Shown one piece after another: positions 49,296-57,526 of a stretch of 64,000 nucleotides of DNA (positions within the stretch are counted from its first letter, which is position 1; each line of letters starts with the position of its first letter). The notes under the pieces are model-generated. The model made no database searches. It saw nothing but the letters and a program-made list of their open reading frames with translations, and had not been told where the DNA came from. Origin of the DNA: JAUMBM01 sp964441755 (GTDB lineage: Bacteria > Bacteroidota > Bacteroidia > Chitinophagales > Saprospiraceae); contig CAYTVG010000001.1 in NCBI GenBank assembly GCA_964441755.1, positions 496,001 through 560,000 of the forward strand. Direction: 5' to 3'. Position numbers and translations under genes: made by a program.

Positions 49296-50645
49296 ATGTC
49301 TGCAACCATACATATTGCCGGAGCAGGACTGGTAGGTTCTTTGCTCGCGCGCCTGCTGGCAGCGCGGGGATATGCGGTAACGGTTTATGAACGCCGGCAG
49401 GATCCGCGGAAACACGGGTTTGCAGGCGGCAGATCCATCAACCTCGCCCTGAGTGAGCGCGGGTGGAAGGCGCTCGAAATGGTGGGTATGGCAGATGTCA
49501 TCAGAGCTCAGGCGCTGCAAATGCGTGGCCGGATGATGCACAGCGTTGCCGGAGAACTTAGCTTTCAGCCTTATGGCAAAGAGGGGCAGGCGATCTATTC
49601 GGTATCGCGGGCAGGGCTCAACCTGGCGCTCATGGATGCAGCAGAGGCACTGGGGGTCAGTTTTAATTTTGGCCAGCGGATAGAAGAGGTTGATATCGAC
49701 AAGCGGCGCTTGGTCATGCGGGATACACATACAGGAGAGCAGCAGACGGTGCCAACAGAGGTGCTGCTGTCTACAGACGGGGCTTACTCGGAGGTGCGCA
49801 ATGCTATGATGCGCACACCCCGCTTCAACTACAGCCAACAGTACCTGGACTATGCTTATAAAGAGCTCAATATACCGCCGCGTGCCGATGGCAGCTACGC
49901 AATGGCGCACGATGTGTTGCACATCTGGCCGAGGGGCGCCTTTATGCTGATAGCCCTGCCCAATCCCGATGGTAGTTTTACAGCAACCTTGTTCCTGCCC
50001 TATGAAGGGGCAGATAGTTTTGCCAACCTGCAGACGGATGAAGCGGTAGAAGCGTTTTTCCAACGGTATTTCCCCGATACCTTGCCGCTGATAACAAACC
50101 TGACAACTGATTTCCGGGCCAATCCTACCAGCCACCTCATGACGGTGCGCTGCTCCCCTTGGCATTACGGACACAATACCTTATTACTGGGCGATGCTGC
50201 GCATGCAATCGTTCCTTTCTACGGACAGGGGATGAATGCCGGCTTTGAGGATTGTACATTACTCGCTCAGATGCTCGATGAGTATGCCGACGATTGGGAG
50301 GCGGTGATTCCTGCTTACAGCGGGCGACGCGTCGCTGATGGCCACGCAATCGCCGACCTGGCATTGCGCAATTTTTTGGAAATGCGCGACTGGGTGGCCG
50401 ATCCGAAATTTTTGCTTCGCAAAGAAATTGCAGCAAGCCTGCATGACCGTTATCCCGACTTTATTCCACTGTACAGTATGGTGACTTTCAGCCATATCCC
50501 TTACAGCAAAGCACTGGCAGAGGCCAAAGCACAGGATGAAGTCTTTGCACAAATACTGGCACTTGAAGGTATTGCCGACAACTGGCGCGATAATCCCGAA
50601 CTCATAAGGATTTTTGAGGAATGGTGGGCCGGTCGGCCGCGATAA
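49296..50645 (+). CDS. kmo: kynurenine 3-monooxygenase
   Basis: This FAD enzyme hydroxylates L-kynurenine to 3-hydroxykynurenine in the tryptophan degradation/NAD route. The dinucleotide-binding motif HIAGAGLVGSLLARLLAARGY (6-26) is followed by FAGGRSINLALSERGWKALEMVG, a hallmark of KMO, and the second FAD motif NTLLLGDAAHAIVPFYGQGMNAGFEDC near 295-320. Length (449 aa) is normal; the C-terminal region (FSHIPYSKALAEAKAQDEVFAQIL) fits KMO membrane-proximal helices. No kynureninase or 3-hydroxyanthranilate dioxygenase gene is in the window. A bidirectional terminator follows. Confidence 0.93.
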   Translation: MSATIHIAGAGLVGSLLARLLAARGYAVTVYERRQDPRKHGFAGGRSINLALSERGWKALEMVGMADVIRAQALQMRGRMMHSVAGELSFQPYGKEGQAIYSVSRAGLNLALMDAAEALGVSFNFGQRIEEVDIDKRRLVMRDTHTGEQQTVPTEVLLSTDGAYSEVRNAMMRTPRFNYSQQYLDYAYKELNIPPRADGSYAMAHDVLHIWPRGAFMLIALPNPDGSFTATLFLPYEGADSFANLQTDEAVEAFFQRYFPDTLPLITNLTTDFRANPTSHLMTVRCSPWHYGHNTLLLGDAAHAIVPFYGQGMNAGFEDCTLLAQMLDEYADDWEAVIPAYSGRRVADGHAIADLALRNFLEMRDWVADPKFLLRKEIAASLHDRYPDFIPLYSMVTFSHIPYSKALAEAKAQDEVFAQILALEGIADNWRDNPELIRIFEEWWAGRPR

Positions 50646-50650
50646 TAAGC

Positions 50651-50688
50651 AAAGCATGGCTGCACCCGCGCAGACGCAGCCATGCTTT
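50651..50688. terminator. bidirectional terminator between kmo and the mutase gene
   Basis: AAAGCATGGCTGC (50651-50663) pairs perfectly with GCAGCCATGCTTT (50676-50688). It sits between convergent genes. Confidence 0.8.
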
Positions 50689-50696
50689 AGCCGTCA

Positions 50697-51875
50697 TCAG
50701 ACACTCATAGCTTCCCAAAAGCCTCCCTGCTCTTCTATGTGCAGAAACTTTTGCCAGGCCTCGGCGGCCAGGGCCTGTGTAAGTGTATCCATATAGTAAC
50801 TGCCGGCGGCAGGGTCCAGTACCTTGTCAAACCCGCTCTCGTACCTGAGCAGGTGCTGCACGTTGCGGGCAATGCGCAGCACAAAATCATTGGATATATC
50901 CGCTTGTGCGTACTGATCAGCCGGCAGCACATACAGTCGGCTGCCGCCACCAATAACGGCCGACATAGCCTGCGCCGCCGCCCGGATCATATTGGTGTGC
51001 ATATCTTCAGTTTGCGATTCGTATTCAAAATGTACTACGATGGGTGGCAAGGCAGGGGCAGGAAGCCGGTAAGCCTCCAGCACGTTGGCCCACAACAATC
51101 GCAGCGCCCGGATTTTGGCAATGTTGGCAAAATAGGTATTGCCGATCGTGAGCGCAAACTGCAGGTGGGCATTGGTGAGGGCAGGAGCAATGCCTTCCTT
51201 TTCCATGAGATCAAGATAGGTAACTCCCTTCGCTATGGTGAGGGCAAGCTCGCGGCTGGTATGTTCAAGCCCTGCATCAAAGGTGCGGGCATTGACCTGC
51301 AAAACCTTAAACAGGGGTGTCTGCCGGCTGGCAAACCCCAAAATACGGGCTAAAGGCTTGAGCGGAGGCTCACTCCAGTCCAGCAAGGGGTCAAAATCGA
51401 CAGAACCCCGGATGGCCGATAGCTTGTAGCTTTGCTGCCGGACGTAGTAAATGAGGTCGCGGTAAAATTCTGCAGGGTCTTTACCCGGATGCTGCAGGGC
51501 AAAGTGAACAGATAGCTCGTCCGGCACAATGCCATTGACCAAAATGGCCAGTTCTGCTGCCGTCGGCTCATGGTGCAACTGGAAAAGCGGCGCATTGATT
51601 CCGCTGGCAATGGCTTTGTGCGCCTGCTGATTGGCTGCTGCAAGATCGCGCACTTCGATAAGCTCTCCCACTTCCCAACTGTTGTCGGTACGGCCGCCGG
51701 CTACAGGAGGCTGCCGCGAAAGATCTTCGCCTGCGTACAAAGGCGAAAGCCGGATATGCTCTTCAACCTGCCAATCAAGGGATTCAAGGGGCTTTCCTTT
51801 GAGCTCCTTTTGGATCTGTCCAAGCCAGTCGGTTTTGGACGAGGCCTGGGTGCCGGCAAATAGATTTTCTCGCAT
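50697..51875 (-). CDS. mutA: methylmalonyl-CoA mutase small-subunit-like protein (392 aa)
   Basis: The TIM-barrel part of the mutase family: WEVGELIEVRD, FQLHHEPTAAELAILVNGIV, ILGFASRQTPLFKVLQVNARTFDAGLEHTSRELALTIAKGVTYLDLMEKEG and MHTNMIRAAAQAMSAVIGGGSRLYVLPAD. It ends near GSYYMDTLTQALAAEAWQKFLHIEEQGGFWEAMSV and lacks the C-terminal cobalamin-binding domain (DxHxxG). Small subunits of heterodimeric mutases are non-catalytic and carry a degenerate B12 domain of ~600-residue proteins; this one stops after the barrel. The catalytic mutB partner should lie elsewhere in the genome. It is divergent from iscS and shares the intergenic region with two dyads. Confidence 0.88.
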   Translation of the reverse strand: MRENLFAGTQASSKTDWLGQIQKELKGKPLESLDWQVEEHIRLSPLYAGEDLSRQPPVAGGRTDNSWEVGELIEVRDLAAANQQAHKAIASGINAPLFQLHHEPTAAELAILVNGIVPDELSVHFALQHPGKDPAEFYRDLIYYVRQQSYKLSAIRGSVDFDPLLDWSEPPLKPLARILGFASRQTPLFKVLQVNARTFDAGLEHTSRELALTIAKGVTYLDLMEKEGIAPALTNAHLQFALTIGNTYFANIAKIRALRLLWANVLEAYRLPAPALPPIVVHFEYESQTEDMHTNMIRAAAQAMSAVIGGGSRLYVLPADQYAQADISNDFVLRIARNVQHLLRYESGFDKVLDPAAGSYYMDTLTQALAAEAWQKFLHIEEQGGFWEAMSV

Positions 51876-51944
51876 GGTGGTTATTTTTACACTAGCTGCA
51901 ATGTAAAGAAAAGAACAATGTCAGCGAGATAAATGACTTAATTT

Positions 51945-51962
51945 ATCTAAACATTTTTAGAT
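51945..51962. promoter_or_regulatory. upstream dyad of the isc promoter
   Basis: ATCTAAA (51945-51951) and TTTAGAT (51956-51962) form an inverted repeat with a 4-base spacer, overlapping where the -33 element would be. The ATCTAA core recurs in the second dyad at 51997-52011. Confidence 0.55.
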
Positions 51963-51971
51963 GATTTTCGT

Positions 51972-51979
51972 TACCTTTG
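51972..51979 (+). promoter_or_regulatory. -7 element of the isc operon
   Basis: TACCTTTG is a perfect match to TAnnTTTG, 47 bases before the iscS start. No good -33 element is visible, as expected for a promoter that needs an activator or is overlapped by an operator. Confidence 0.6.
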
Positions 51980-51996
51980 CAATAGAATTACGTTGA

Positions 51997-52011
51997 TTAG
52001 ATTCAATCTAA
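51997..52011. promoter_or_regulatory. downstream dyad of the isc promoter
   Basis: TTAGATT (51997-52003) and AATCTAA (52005-52011) flank one C. It lies 17 bases downstream of the -7 element, in the leader, an ideal roadblock or repressor site. With the upstream dyad it gives four ATCTAA half-sites around the promoter. Confidence 0.55.
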
Positions 52012-52025
52012 ATAAAAGCACTGCA

Positions 52026-53240
52026 ATGGGCAAACTGATTTATCTCGACAATAACGCCACGACGCCGACAGACCCGCGGGTGGTAGAAGCTATGTTGCCG
52101 TATTTTTACGAAAATCCAGGGAACGCAGCCAGCCGTAATCACCCCTTCGGGTGGGTGGCTGAAGAGGCAGTCGATTATGCGCGTGAGCAGATCGCGCAGC
52201 TTATTCACGCGGACTCAAAGGAGATTATCTTTACCAGCGGGGCTACAGAGGCCGATAACCTGGCAATCAAGGGTGTCTTCGAGATGTATAGCCGCAAGGG
52301 CAATCACATCATTACGGTAAAGACGGAGCACAAAGCTGTTCTGGATACCTGCCAGCACATTGAAAAAATGGGTGGCGAGGTGACCTATCTCAACGTCAAC
52401 GGCGAAGGTCTGATCGATCTGGCTGAGCTGGAGGCTGCGATTAAACCGACAACAATTCTGGTTTCGGTCATGTGGGCCAACAATGAGACGGGGGTTATCC
52501 AGCCTATGAAAGAAATCGGTGCTATCTGTGCTAAACACGGTGTCTTGTTTATGAGCGATGCTACGCAGGTCGTGGGTAAGATTCCGGTCAATCCCCGCGA
52601 AGTGGGTGTGCACATCATGGCATTTACAGCACACAAAATGTATGGCCCTAAGGGGGTAGGTGCATTGTATGTGAGCCGTAAGAATCCACGCGTAAAGGTG
52701 ACGGCACAAATGGACGGTGGTGGTCATGAGCGTGGTATGCGCTCAGGTACGCTCAATGTGCCGGGTATTGTTGGCTTCGGTAAGGCGGCTGAAATCGCCA
52801 GACTCGAAATGGCGCAGGATGCTGAGCGGTTGAGTGTATTGCGCGATAAACTCGAGCAGGGGCTTTGCAAGCTCGAAGAGACTTATATCAACGGAAGCCG
52901 TGAGCATCGTATGCCGCACGTGACAAATATATCTTTCAAGCATGTGGAGGGTGAGGGTCTTATGATGACTTTCAACCAAAACATCGCCGTCTCTTCCGGT
53001 TCTGCTTGTACTTCGGCTTCTCTGGAACCTAGCTACGTACTGGTAGCACTTGGTCTGGGCGATGACCTCGCACATTCCTCGCTGCGCTTTAGCCTCGGTC
53101 GTTTTACAACAGAGGAGGATGTTGACTATACCATCGAGGCAGTCTCTAAGGGGGTCAATCACATGCGTGACCTGAGCCCTATCTGGGAAATGTACAAGGA
53201 GGGCATCGATCTTAATTCGGTGCAGTGGCAGGAACATTAA
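52026..53240 (+). CDS. iscS: cysteine desulfurase IscS (404 aa)
   Basis: This PLP enzyme takes sulfur from cysteine for Fe-S clusters and tRNA thiolation. The N-terminus MGKLIYLDNNATTPTDPRVVEAM, the PLP lysine at 204 (TAHKMYGPKGVGALYV), and the active Cys at 328 (SSGSACTSASLEPSYVLVALGL) all match proteobacterial IscS closely, as does GGGHERGMRSGTL and the C-terminus LSPIWEMYKEGIDLNSVQW. Length equals E. coli IscS (404). The ATG at 52026 is chosen; an in-frame ATG at 51993 lies within the leader dyad region. It opens an iscS-iscU-iscA operon, with 30 bases to iscU. Confidence 0.97.
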   Translation: MGKLIYLDNNATTPTDPRVVEAMLPYFYENPGNAASRNHPFGWVAEEAVDYAREQIAQLIHADSKEIIFTSGATEADNLAIKGVFEMYSRKGNHIITVKTEHKAVLDTCQHIEKMGGEVTYLNVNGEGLIDLAELEAAIKPTTILVSVMWANNETGVIQPMKEIGAICAKHGVLFMSDATQVVGKIPVNPREVGVHIMAFTAHKMYGPKGVGALYVSRKNPRVKVTAQMDGGGHERGMRSGTLNVPGIVGFGKAAEIARLEMAQDAERLSVLRDKLEQGLCKLEETYINGSREHRMPHVTNISFKHVEGEGLMMTFNQNIAVSSGSACTSASLEPSYVLVALGLGDDLAHSSLRFSLGRFTTEEDVDYTIEAVSKGVNHMRDLSPIWEMYKEGIDLNSVQWQEH

Positions 53241-53270
53241 TCAATATCAACCGGTAAAATATCTATTGCT

Positions 53271-53690
53271 ATGGCTTATTCAGATAAATTGCTCGATCAT
53301 TTCAAGAACCCACGCAACGTGGGTACGCTCGATAAAGCTAAGTCTTCTGTAGGAACAGGCTTGGTAGGTGCTCCCGAATGCGGCGATGTCATGCGCCTGC
53401 AAATCGAGGTCGATCCCGAAACCAATCGCATCGTCGATGCTAAGTTCAAAACCTTCGGCTGCGGTTCGGCTATCGCTTCTTCCAGCCTCGCAACAGAGTG
53501 GCTGAAAGGTAAGTCTATAGATGAGGCCTTGACCATCGACAATATGGCTATTGTCGAGGAGCTGGCGTTGCCTCCGGTGAAAATCCACTGCTCTGTTTTG
53601 GCAGAGGATGCTATCCGTGGCGCTATCGCGGACTATCAGACCAAAAACGGTTTGGAGGTAACAGCTAAATCGGCTGAGGCGGCTCACTAG
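53271..53690 (+). CDS. iscU: Fe-S cluster scaffold IscU (139 aa)
   Basis: The scaffold on which clusters are built. The three ligand cysteines are Cys37 (PECGDVM), Cys64 (FGCGSAIASSS) and Cys107 (IHCSVLAEDAI), with His106 beside the last. LPPVK (100-104) is the motif recognised by the HscA chaperone, which is not encoded in the window. A short Ala/Glu/Lys tail (VTAKSAEAAH) ends it. It follows iscS by 30 bases. A long hairpin sits after its stop codon. Confidence 0.97.
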   Translation: MAYSDKLLDHFKNPRNVGTLDKAKSSVGTGLVGAPECGDVMRLQIEVDPETNRIVDAKFKTFGCGSAIASSSLATEWLKGKSIDEALTIDNMAIVEELALPPVKIHCSVLAEDAIRGAIADYQTKNGLEVTAKSAEAAH

Positions 53691-53700
53691 TGGTCGTATA

Positions 53701-53741
53701 GGTGGTTTGTGTCGGATACATTTTTTCCGACACAAACCGCC
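53701..53741 (+). promoter_or_regulatory. hairpin between iscU and iscA
   Basis: GGTTTGTGTCGGA (53704-53716) pairs perfectly with TCCGACACAAACC (53726-53738), with three more outer pairs (one G-U). It lies 10 bases after the iscU stop. With no T-run after it, it may be an mRNA-stabilising or attenuating element rather than a full terminator. Confidence 0.6.
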
Positions 53742-53766
53742 ACTTCATAGAATAATATACACGACT

Positions 53767-54093
53767 ATGTTATTTGTTGCAGAAAGTGCCAAGCAGAGAA
53801 TTCAGGACATACGCGCCAAAAACCAGTTGGGCGATGACTACTTCGTGCGCGTTTCGGTTACCAGCGGGGGCTGTTCTGGCTTGTCCTACAACATGGATTT
53901 TGATAACGAGATAAAGCCCAATGATCAGATTTTCAATGACAACGGAGAAACCGTAGTCTGCGATCTGAAAAGCTTTCTCTATTTGTGCAACACAACACTG
54001 GAATTTTCCGGCGGACTGGAAGGCAAAGGTTTTTATTTCAATAACCCCAATGCAGCGCGTACTTGTGGTTGCGGGGAAAGTTTTGCGGTCTGA
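53767..54093 (+). CDS. iscA: A-type Fe-S carrier IscA/ErpA (108 aa)
   Basis: An A-type iron-sulfur carrier with the ligand cysteines Cys36 (SGGCSGLSY), Cys100 and Cys102 (RTCGCGESF). The ATG at 53767 gives the normal N-terminus MLFVAESAKQRIQDI; the upstream ATG at 53707 overlaps the hairpin and is rejected. It is last in the isc operon, 76 bases after iscU. HscB, HscA, ferredoxin and IscR genes, usually in this operon in proteobacteria, are absent. Confidence 0.94.
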   Translation: MLFVAESAKQRIQDIRAKNQLGDDYFVRVSVTSGGCSGLSYNMDFDNEIKPNDQIFNDNGETVVCDLKSFLYLCNTTLEFSGGLEGKGFYFNNPNAARTCGCGESFAV

Positions 54094-54269
54094 TAAGCGT
54101 TGATGTTTCTTTGGGCCGATACACGGGCTGTAGGTGATGGTGTCAGGCGGTTCCGCCGTTATGCAGTGCAAAATGTGTTAGCTTCCGTGTAGCTGGTGCG
54201 AAACGGCTAAACAGCCAGTGTTCCTGTCTGCCCACTCTTTTGTGCTTCCAATGACCTGTTCTGGATAAT

Positions 54270-55688
54270 TTATCTTTTTGACTCTTCCGGGAAGACTGCC
54301 CAAATGGGCTTTACGCCCGGTCCGCCACAACTTACCTGTTCAAAAGGAGGGATATAAAATTGCGCTGCGGCGGCAATATCAAACTGATACCGCTCGAAGC
54401 TGCATCTGTCTGTGTCGAGGTTAAGTACCTTGCCACCTGTATTGTCTGCAAGACAGGTATATTCCGCAAAGGCTCCCCTGTTGTCAAGGCTGGCGCCCAA
54501 AAAAGTAAGGATGTTGATGGTTATGCCGCGAGCGGCCAGTCCTTCGCTCCACTGGCAGATATCCACGCCGGGCAGCCGACATATATTTTCGCCATCACTG
54601 ATAAAAAAAATAGAACGCCGCCGCTCGGGCTCTGTACCAAAGAGGTCAATGGTTTGCTGTAGTATGGTGAGCAAGGGCGTGGTGCCGTCGGGCACGAGAA
54701 ACTCCAATGCCTGCCGCAAATCTTCACGTGAAATTGCCCCGGGCGAATGCCACAATTTGGGGGTAGTACCACAGTCCCCGCCAATGGTAGCAATGCCCAG
54801 CTGTTGGCCTGCAGTGAGGCTGTCTAAAAAGAAAAGAGATGTTTCCCGCATGACCTCAAACCGGGTCTGACCCACACAGCTGACTTTTTCCATGACCATG
54901 GAGCCCGAAATGTCCAGCAATAGGACTATGTCGTCGTATTCCCGAAACGGGAGTACGGCACCCATGTCTACCGGCAGGCTTGCATAGCGGGAGGATACAA
55001 CTTGCTCGTTGGGGCTTCGGTTGACGGGTTTTAGTTCTTCAAAAGCGGAGGGCATAGCCAGTGTGTCGCACAGCAGCAGGTAGTTGTACACAGCCGCAAC
55101 CTGTGTAGGATCAATGCGCAGGGCTTCTTCAAAAATCAGGCGACTGCGCTCCAGGTTGCGGGTATGCAGGTGGTAATGGGGCTTACTGCCCGTACGATGG
55201 GGACCAGCACCCAGCCCGCGGTGCAAAAAGCGGGCATAGCCCAGCGTATTCATCATACTGGCCAGCAACTCGGGCTTATTAAGTGTCCGCTGTATCCGGA
55301 TGGCAGATTCCAGGGGTTGTATGGCCAGCCGATAGCGCTGGCCGTAACAGTGGATAAGCCCCGTGATGTAGTGCCGCATCGATATTAGCTGGTAATACTC
55401 CGGATGTGCGGGCGAAGGCAGGTAATTGCTGCGGTTGATGAGCTTTAATCCGTCGTTGGACTTACCGTTGCGCCCCAGCACCAACGCAAAAGCAATGGTG
55501 AAGTTGTACTCATCCGGCTGGGCCTCATACGCCTTTCTCAGGTAGTTTTCTGCCTTGTCATACTGGCCCTCTGCAAAATAATAGGAACCCAGAAAATAAT
55601 TTTTATATGCAGATTTTCCTCCTCCCCCGTACAAGGTGGCAACGGCCACCATACTCCAAAGTACTAATATATGTCGTCTGTGAAACAT
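54270..55688 (-). CDS. TPR and von Willebrand factor A domain protein (472 aa)
   Basis: An N-terminal signal-like segment (MFHRRHILVLWSMVAVATLYGGGG) is followed by TPR-like repeats (GSYYFAEGQYDKAENYLRKAYEAQPDEYNF, and RSRLIFEEALRIDPTQVAAVYNYLLLCD) and a VWA domain from about residue 250: DDIVLLLDISGSMVMEK with the MIDAS DxSxS, TTPLLTILQQTIDLFG and SIFFISDGENICRL. The C-terminus has paired cysteines (ICRLPGVDICQW, EYTCLADNTGG). Such proteins often work with metal-ion or chaperone partners or act as envelope stress sensors; none of the neighbours identifies it. It is convergent with iscA. Confidence 0.82.
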   Translation of the reverse strand: MFHRRHILVLWSMVAVATLYGGGGKSAYKNYFLGSYYFAEGQYDKAENYLRKAYEAQPDEYNFTIAFALVLGRNGKSNDGLKLINRSNYLPSPAHPEYYQLISMRHYITGLIHCYGQRYRLAIQPLESAIRIQRTLNKPELLASMMNTLGYARFLHRGLGAGPHRTGSKPHYHLHTRNLERSRLIFEEALRIDPTQVAAVYNYLLLCDTLAMPSAFEELKPVNRSPNEQVVSSRYASLPVDMGAVLPFREYDDIVLLLDISGSMVMEKVSCVGQTRFEVMRETSLFFLDSLTAGQQLGIATIGGDCGTTPKLWHSPGAISREDLRQALEFLVPDGTTPLLTILQQTIDLFGTEPERRRSIFFISDGENICRLPGVDICQWSEGLAARGITINILTFLGASLDNRGAFAEYTCLADNTGGKVLNLDTDRCSFERYQFDIAAAAQFYIPPFEQVSCGGPGVKPIWAVFPEESKR

Positions 55689-55772
55689 GATCTCTCTTGG
55701 CTAAAGTCAAACGCTCTCATGGCTCCAAGGGGGGGTGGAGCATGGAAAATCGGTGATGTGTCGCAAAATAAC

Positions 55773-56639
55773 TTAAAAACGAAATCCTATGCCTGCCTGT
55801 ATGGCAAGGTTTCGGTGCTGTTCTTCCCGTAGGTTGTATTGTCCGCTGTTGCGTTGCACCAGCGACACGTGCTGGCTGTTGCGGGTGATATCGCTCAGGC
55901 CGTAGTTCAGGCGACCACTCAGAAACAGGCCTTTGTTCATAAAAAACGACAGTTCGCCAACCAGGCCCATATCTATGCGGTTGAAGAGTGGTTTGTCTTC
56001 AGCCGTACTATCGTAGTAGGCGCCAACACTGGAGGGAAAATTGACAGCCTTATTGCTGAAAAAACGGCTCTCACCTTCTTTAATGGTAGCTGCCGCCCGG
56101 CTGTCGCGCAGGTAGTTTTCATCAAGGGTGACCGAAAAAGGAGCAACCGAAGACTCTGTAGGGGTGAAGCGCAGCCCGCCGGCGCCCTGGCTGGTGATGA
56201 GAAACCCCATGCTGACACCACCCGAAATTTCGAGCTTGCCCAGGCGGAAATATGCCTGTAACGGCAGGTCGAGATAGGTGTTGATGATGTTATTATCAAC
56301 CCGTCGGTTTCCTGCCAGGGTCAGGGTTTCATTACCTGTATTGGGATTGTAAAAAACAAAATACGAAGGGCCGTCATAGACGTACTCCGTACCTTTCTGG
56401 CTGTACATGACATCGGCCTTGAGCCCTACAAGATCAGTAAACCCGTAAATGGCAGTAGCACCTATGCTGAAGCCGGTCAGGGAATTGAATGATTCGAGGG
56501 ACTGGCCGCTGCCGTCCTGGGCTGTGGGGCCGTCAAAACGGCTGAAGTTGAGCCCGGCTCTGAAGCCTCCCGAAAATCCCTGAGCAGCAAGCGCCGAAGC
56601 GATGCCTGTGAAGAGAATGAGTACGAATGCCTTTTTCAT
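55773..56639 (-). CDS. PorT-like outer-membrane beta-barrel protein (288 aa)
   Basis: A signal peptide (MKKAFVLILFTGIASALAAQ) precedes alternating strand motifs typical of small Bacteroidota barrels: GFSGGFRAGLNFSRFDG, GFSIGATAIYGFTDLVGLKADVMYSQKGTEYVYDG, LDLPLQAYFRLGKLEISGGVSMGFLI, GLVGELSFFMNKGLFLSGRLNYGLSDI and a terminal aromatic strand NLAIQAGIGFRF. This is the OMP_b-brl_2/PorT domain. Similar barrels serve in T9SS (PorT) or as pores; length is longer than typical PorT (~240), so the T9SS role is only possible. The ATG at 56639 is chosen over 56660. Confidence 0.78.
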   Translation of the reverse strand: MKKAFVLILFTGIASALAAQGFSGGFRAGLNFSRFDGPTAQDGSGQSLESFNSLTGFSIGATAIYGFTDLVGLKADVMYSQKGTEYVYDGPSYFVFYNPNTGNETLTLAGNRRVDNNIINTYLDLPLQAYFRLGKLEISGGVSMGFLITSQGAGGLRFTPTESSVAPFSVTLDENYLRDSRAAATIKEGESRFFSNKAVNFPSSVGAYYDSTAEDKPLFNRIDMGLVGELSFFMNKGLFLSGRLNYGLSDITRNSQHVSLVQRNSGQYNLREEQHRNLAIQAGIGFRF

Positions 56640-56707
56640 GTGTTTGTCACTTTTATTCAAATACCAATGAAGGTTGTTGTAAGCCAGGCCCGGCTGACCT
56701 GCCGGCG

Positions 56708-57472
56708 CTACAGATTAATATCCAGCCATACAGGACAGTGATCGGAATGCACTACATCATTCAATATGGCAGCTCCCTGCAGTTGTGTGCGTAGATTGTC
56801 AGTAATAGACTGGTAGTCAATACGCCAGCCTTTGTTGTTTTGGCGCGCATTGGCGCGCATACTCCACCAGCTGTAAGAAACTTTGTCGGGATGCAGGCTG
56901 CGGAAAGTATCTACAAAACCACTTTCGAACCAGCGGCTCATCCACGCGCGTTCCTCGGGCAGGAAGCCTGTTGTATTTTTGTTGCGCACAGGGTCGTGAA
57001 TATCTATCTTTTCATGTGCGATATTATAGTCGCCAACGACAATCAGCCGGCTGCGCGTCTGCCGCAGCTCATGGACATAGGCAAAAAAATAGTCCAAAAA
57101 TTGCATCTTGACGCCCTGCCGCTCTTCTCCGGAAGTGCCGGAAGGGAAGTAGCAGTTGAGGAGTGTCCAGTCGCCAAAATCCGTGCGCAGCACCCGCCCT
57201 TCGCGGTCGTAGAGCTCATGGCCACAGCCGGCAATGACTGCATCCGGTTCGCGGCGAGTCAGGGTTAAAACACCCGAATAGCCTTTCTTTTCAGCAGTAT
57301 GCCAATAATGGCGATACCCCAGATCTTCAAAAGCACGCATATCGACCTGCTCTGCCTGTGCTTTGGTCTCCTGTATACACAAGATATCCAATGACTGCGT
57401 AGCCAGCCAGTCGACCAGTCCTTTACTGATGGCCGAACGTATGCCGTTGACATTGTAGGAAACAATCTGCAT
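56708..57472 (-). CDS. xth: exodeoxyribonuclease III (254 aa)
   Basis: An AP endonuclease and 3'-exonuclease for base-excision repair. The EEP-fold motifs are in order: MQIVSYNVNGIRSAISKG, LDILCIQETKAQAEQVD (metal Glu), YSGVLTLTRR, RLIVVGDYNIAHEKIDIHDP (catalytic Asp/Asn), GWRIDYQSIT and VVHSDHCPVWLDI (catalytic Asp-His). Length is normal. A -7 element TATCTTTG (complement of 57519-57526) lies 47 bases upstream. Confidence 0.96.
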   Translation of the reverse strand: MQIVSYNVNGIRSAISKGLVDWLATQSLDILCIQETKAQAEQVDMRAFEDLGYRHYWHTAEKKGYSGVLTLTRREPDAVIAGCGHELYDREGRVLRTDFGDWTLLNCYFPSGTSGEERQGVKMQFLDYFFAYVHELRQTRSRLIVVGDYNIAHEKIDIHDPVRNKNTTGFLPEERAWMSRWFESGFVDTFRSLHPDKVSYSWWSMRANARQNNKGWRIDYQSITDNLRTQLQGAAILNDVVHSDHCPVWLDINL

Positions 57473-57518
57473 AGTACTCGTGCTTACTTAGCTGCCGTCG
57501 GGGCAGATAATCCGTAGA

Positions 57519-57526
57519 CAAAGATA
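57519..57526 (-). promoter_or_regulatory. possible -7 element of xth
   Basis: The complement reads TATCTTTG, matching TAnnTTTG. The -33 element is not clear. Confidence 0.4.
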
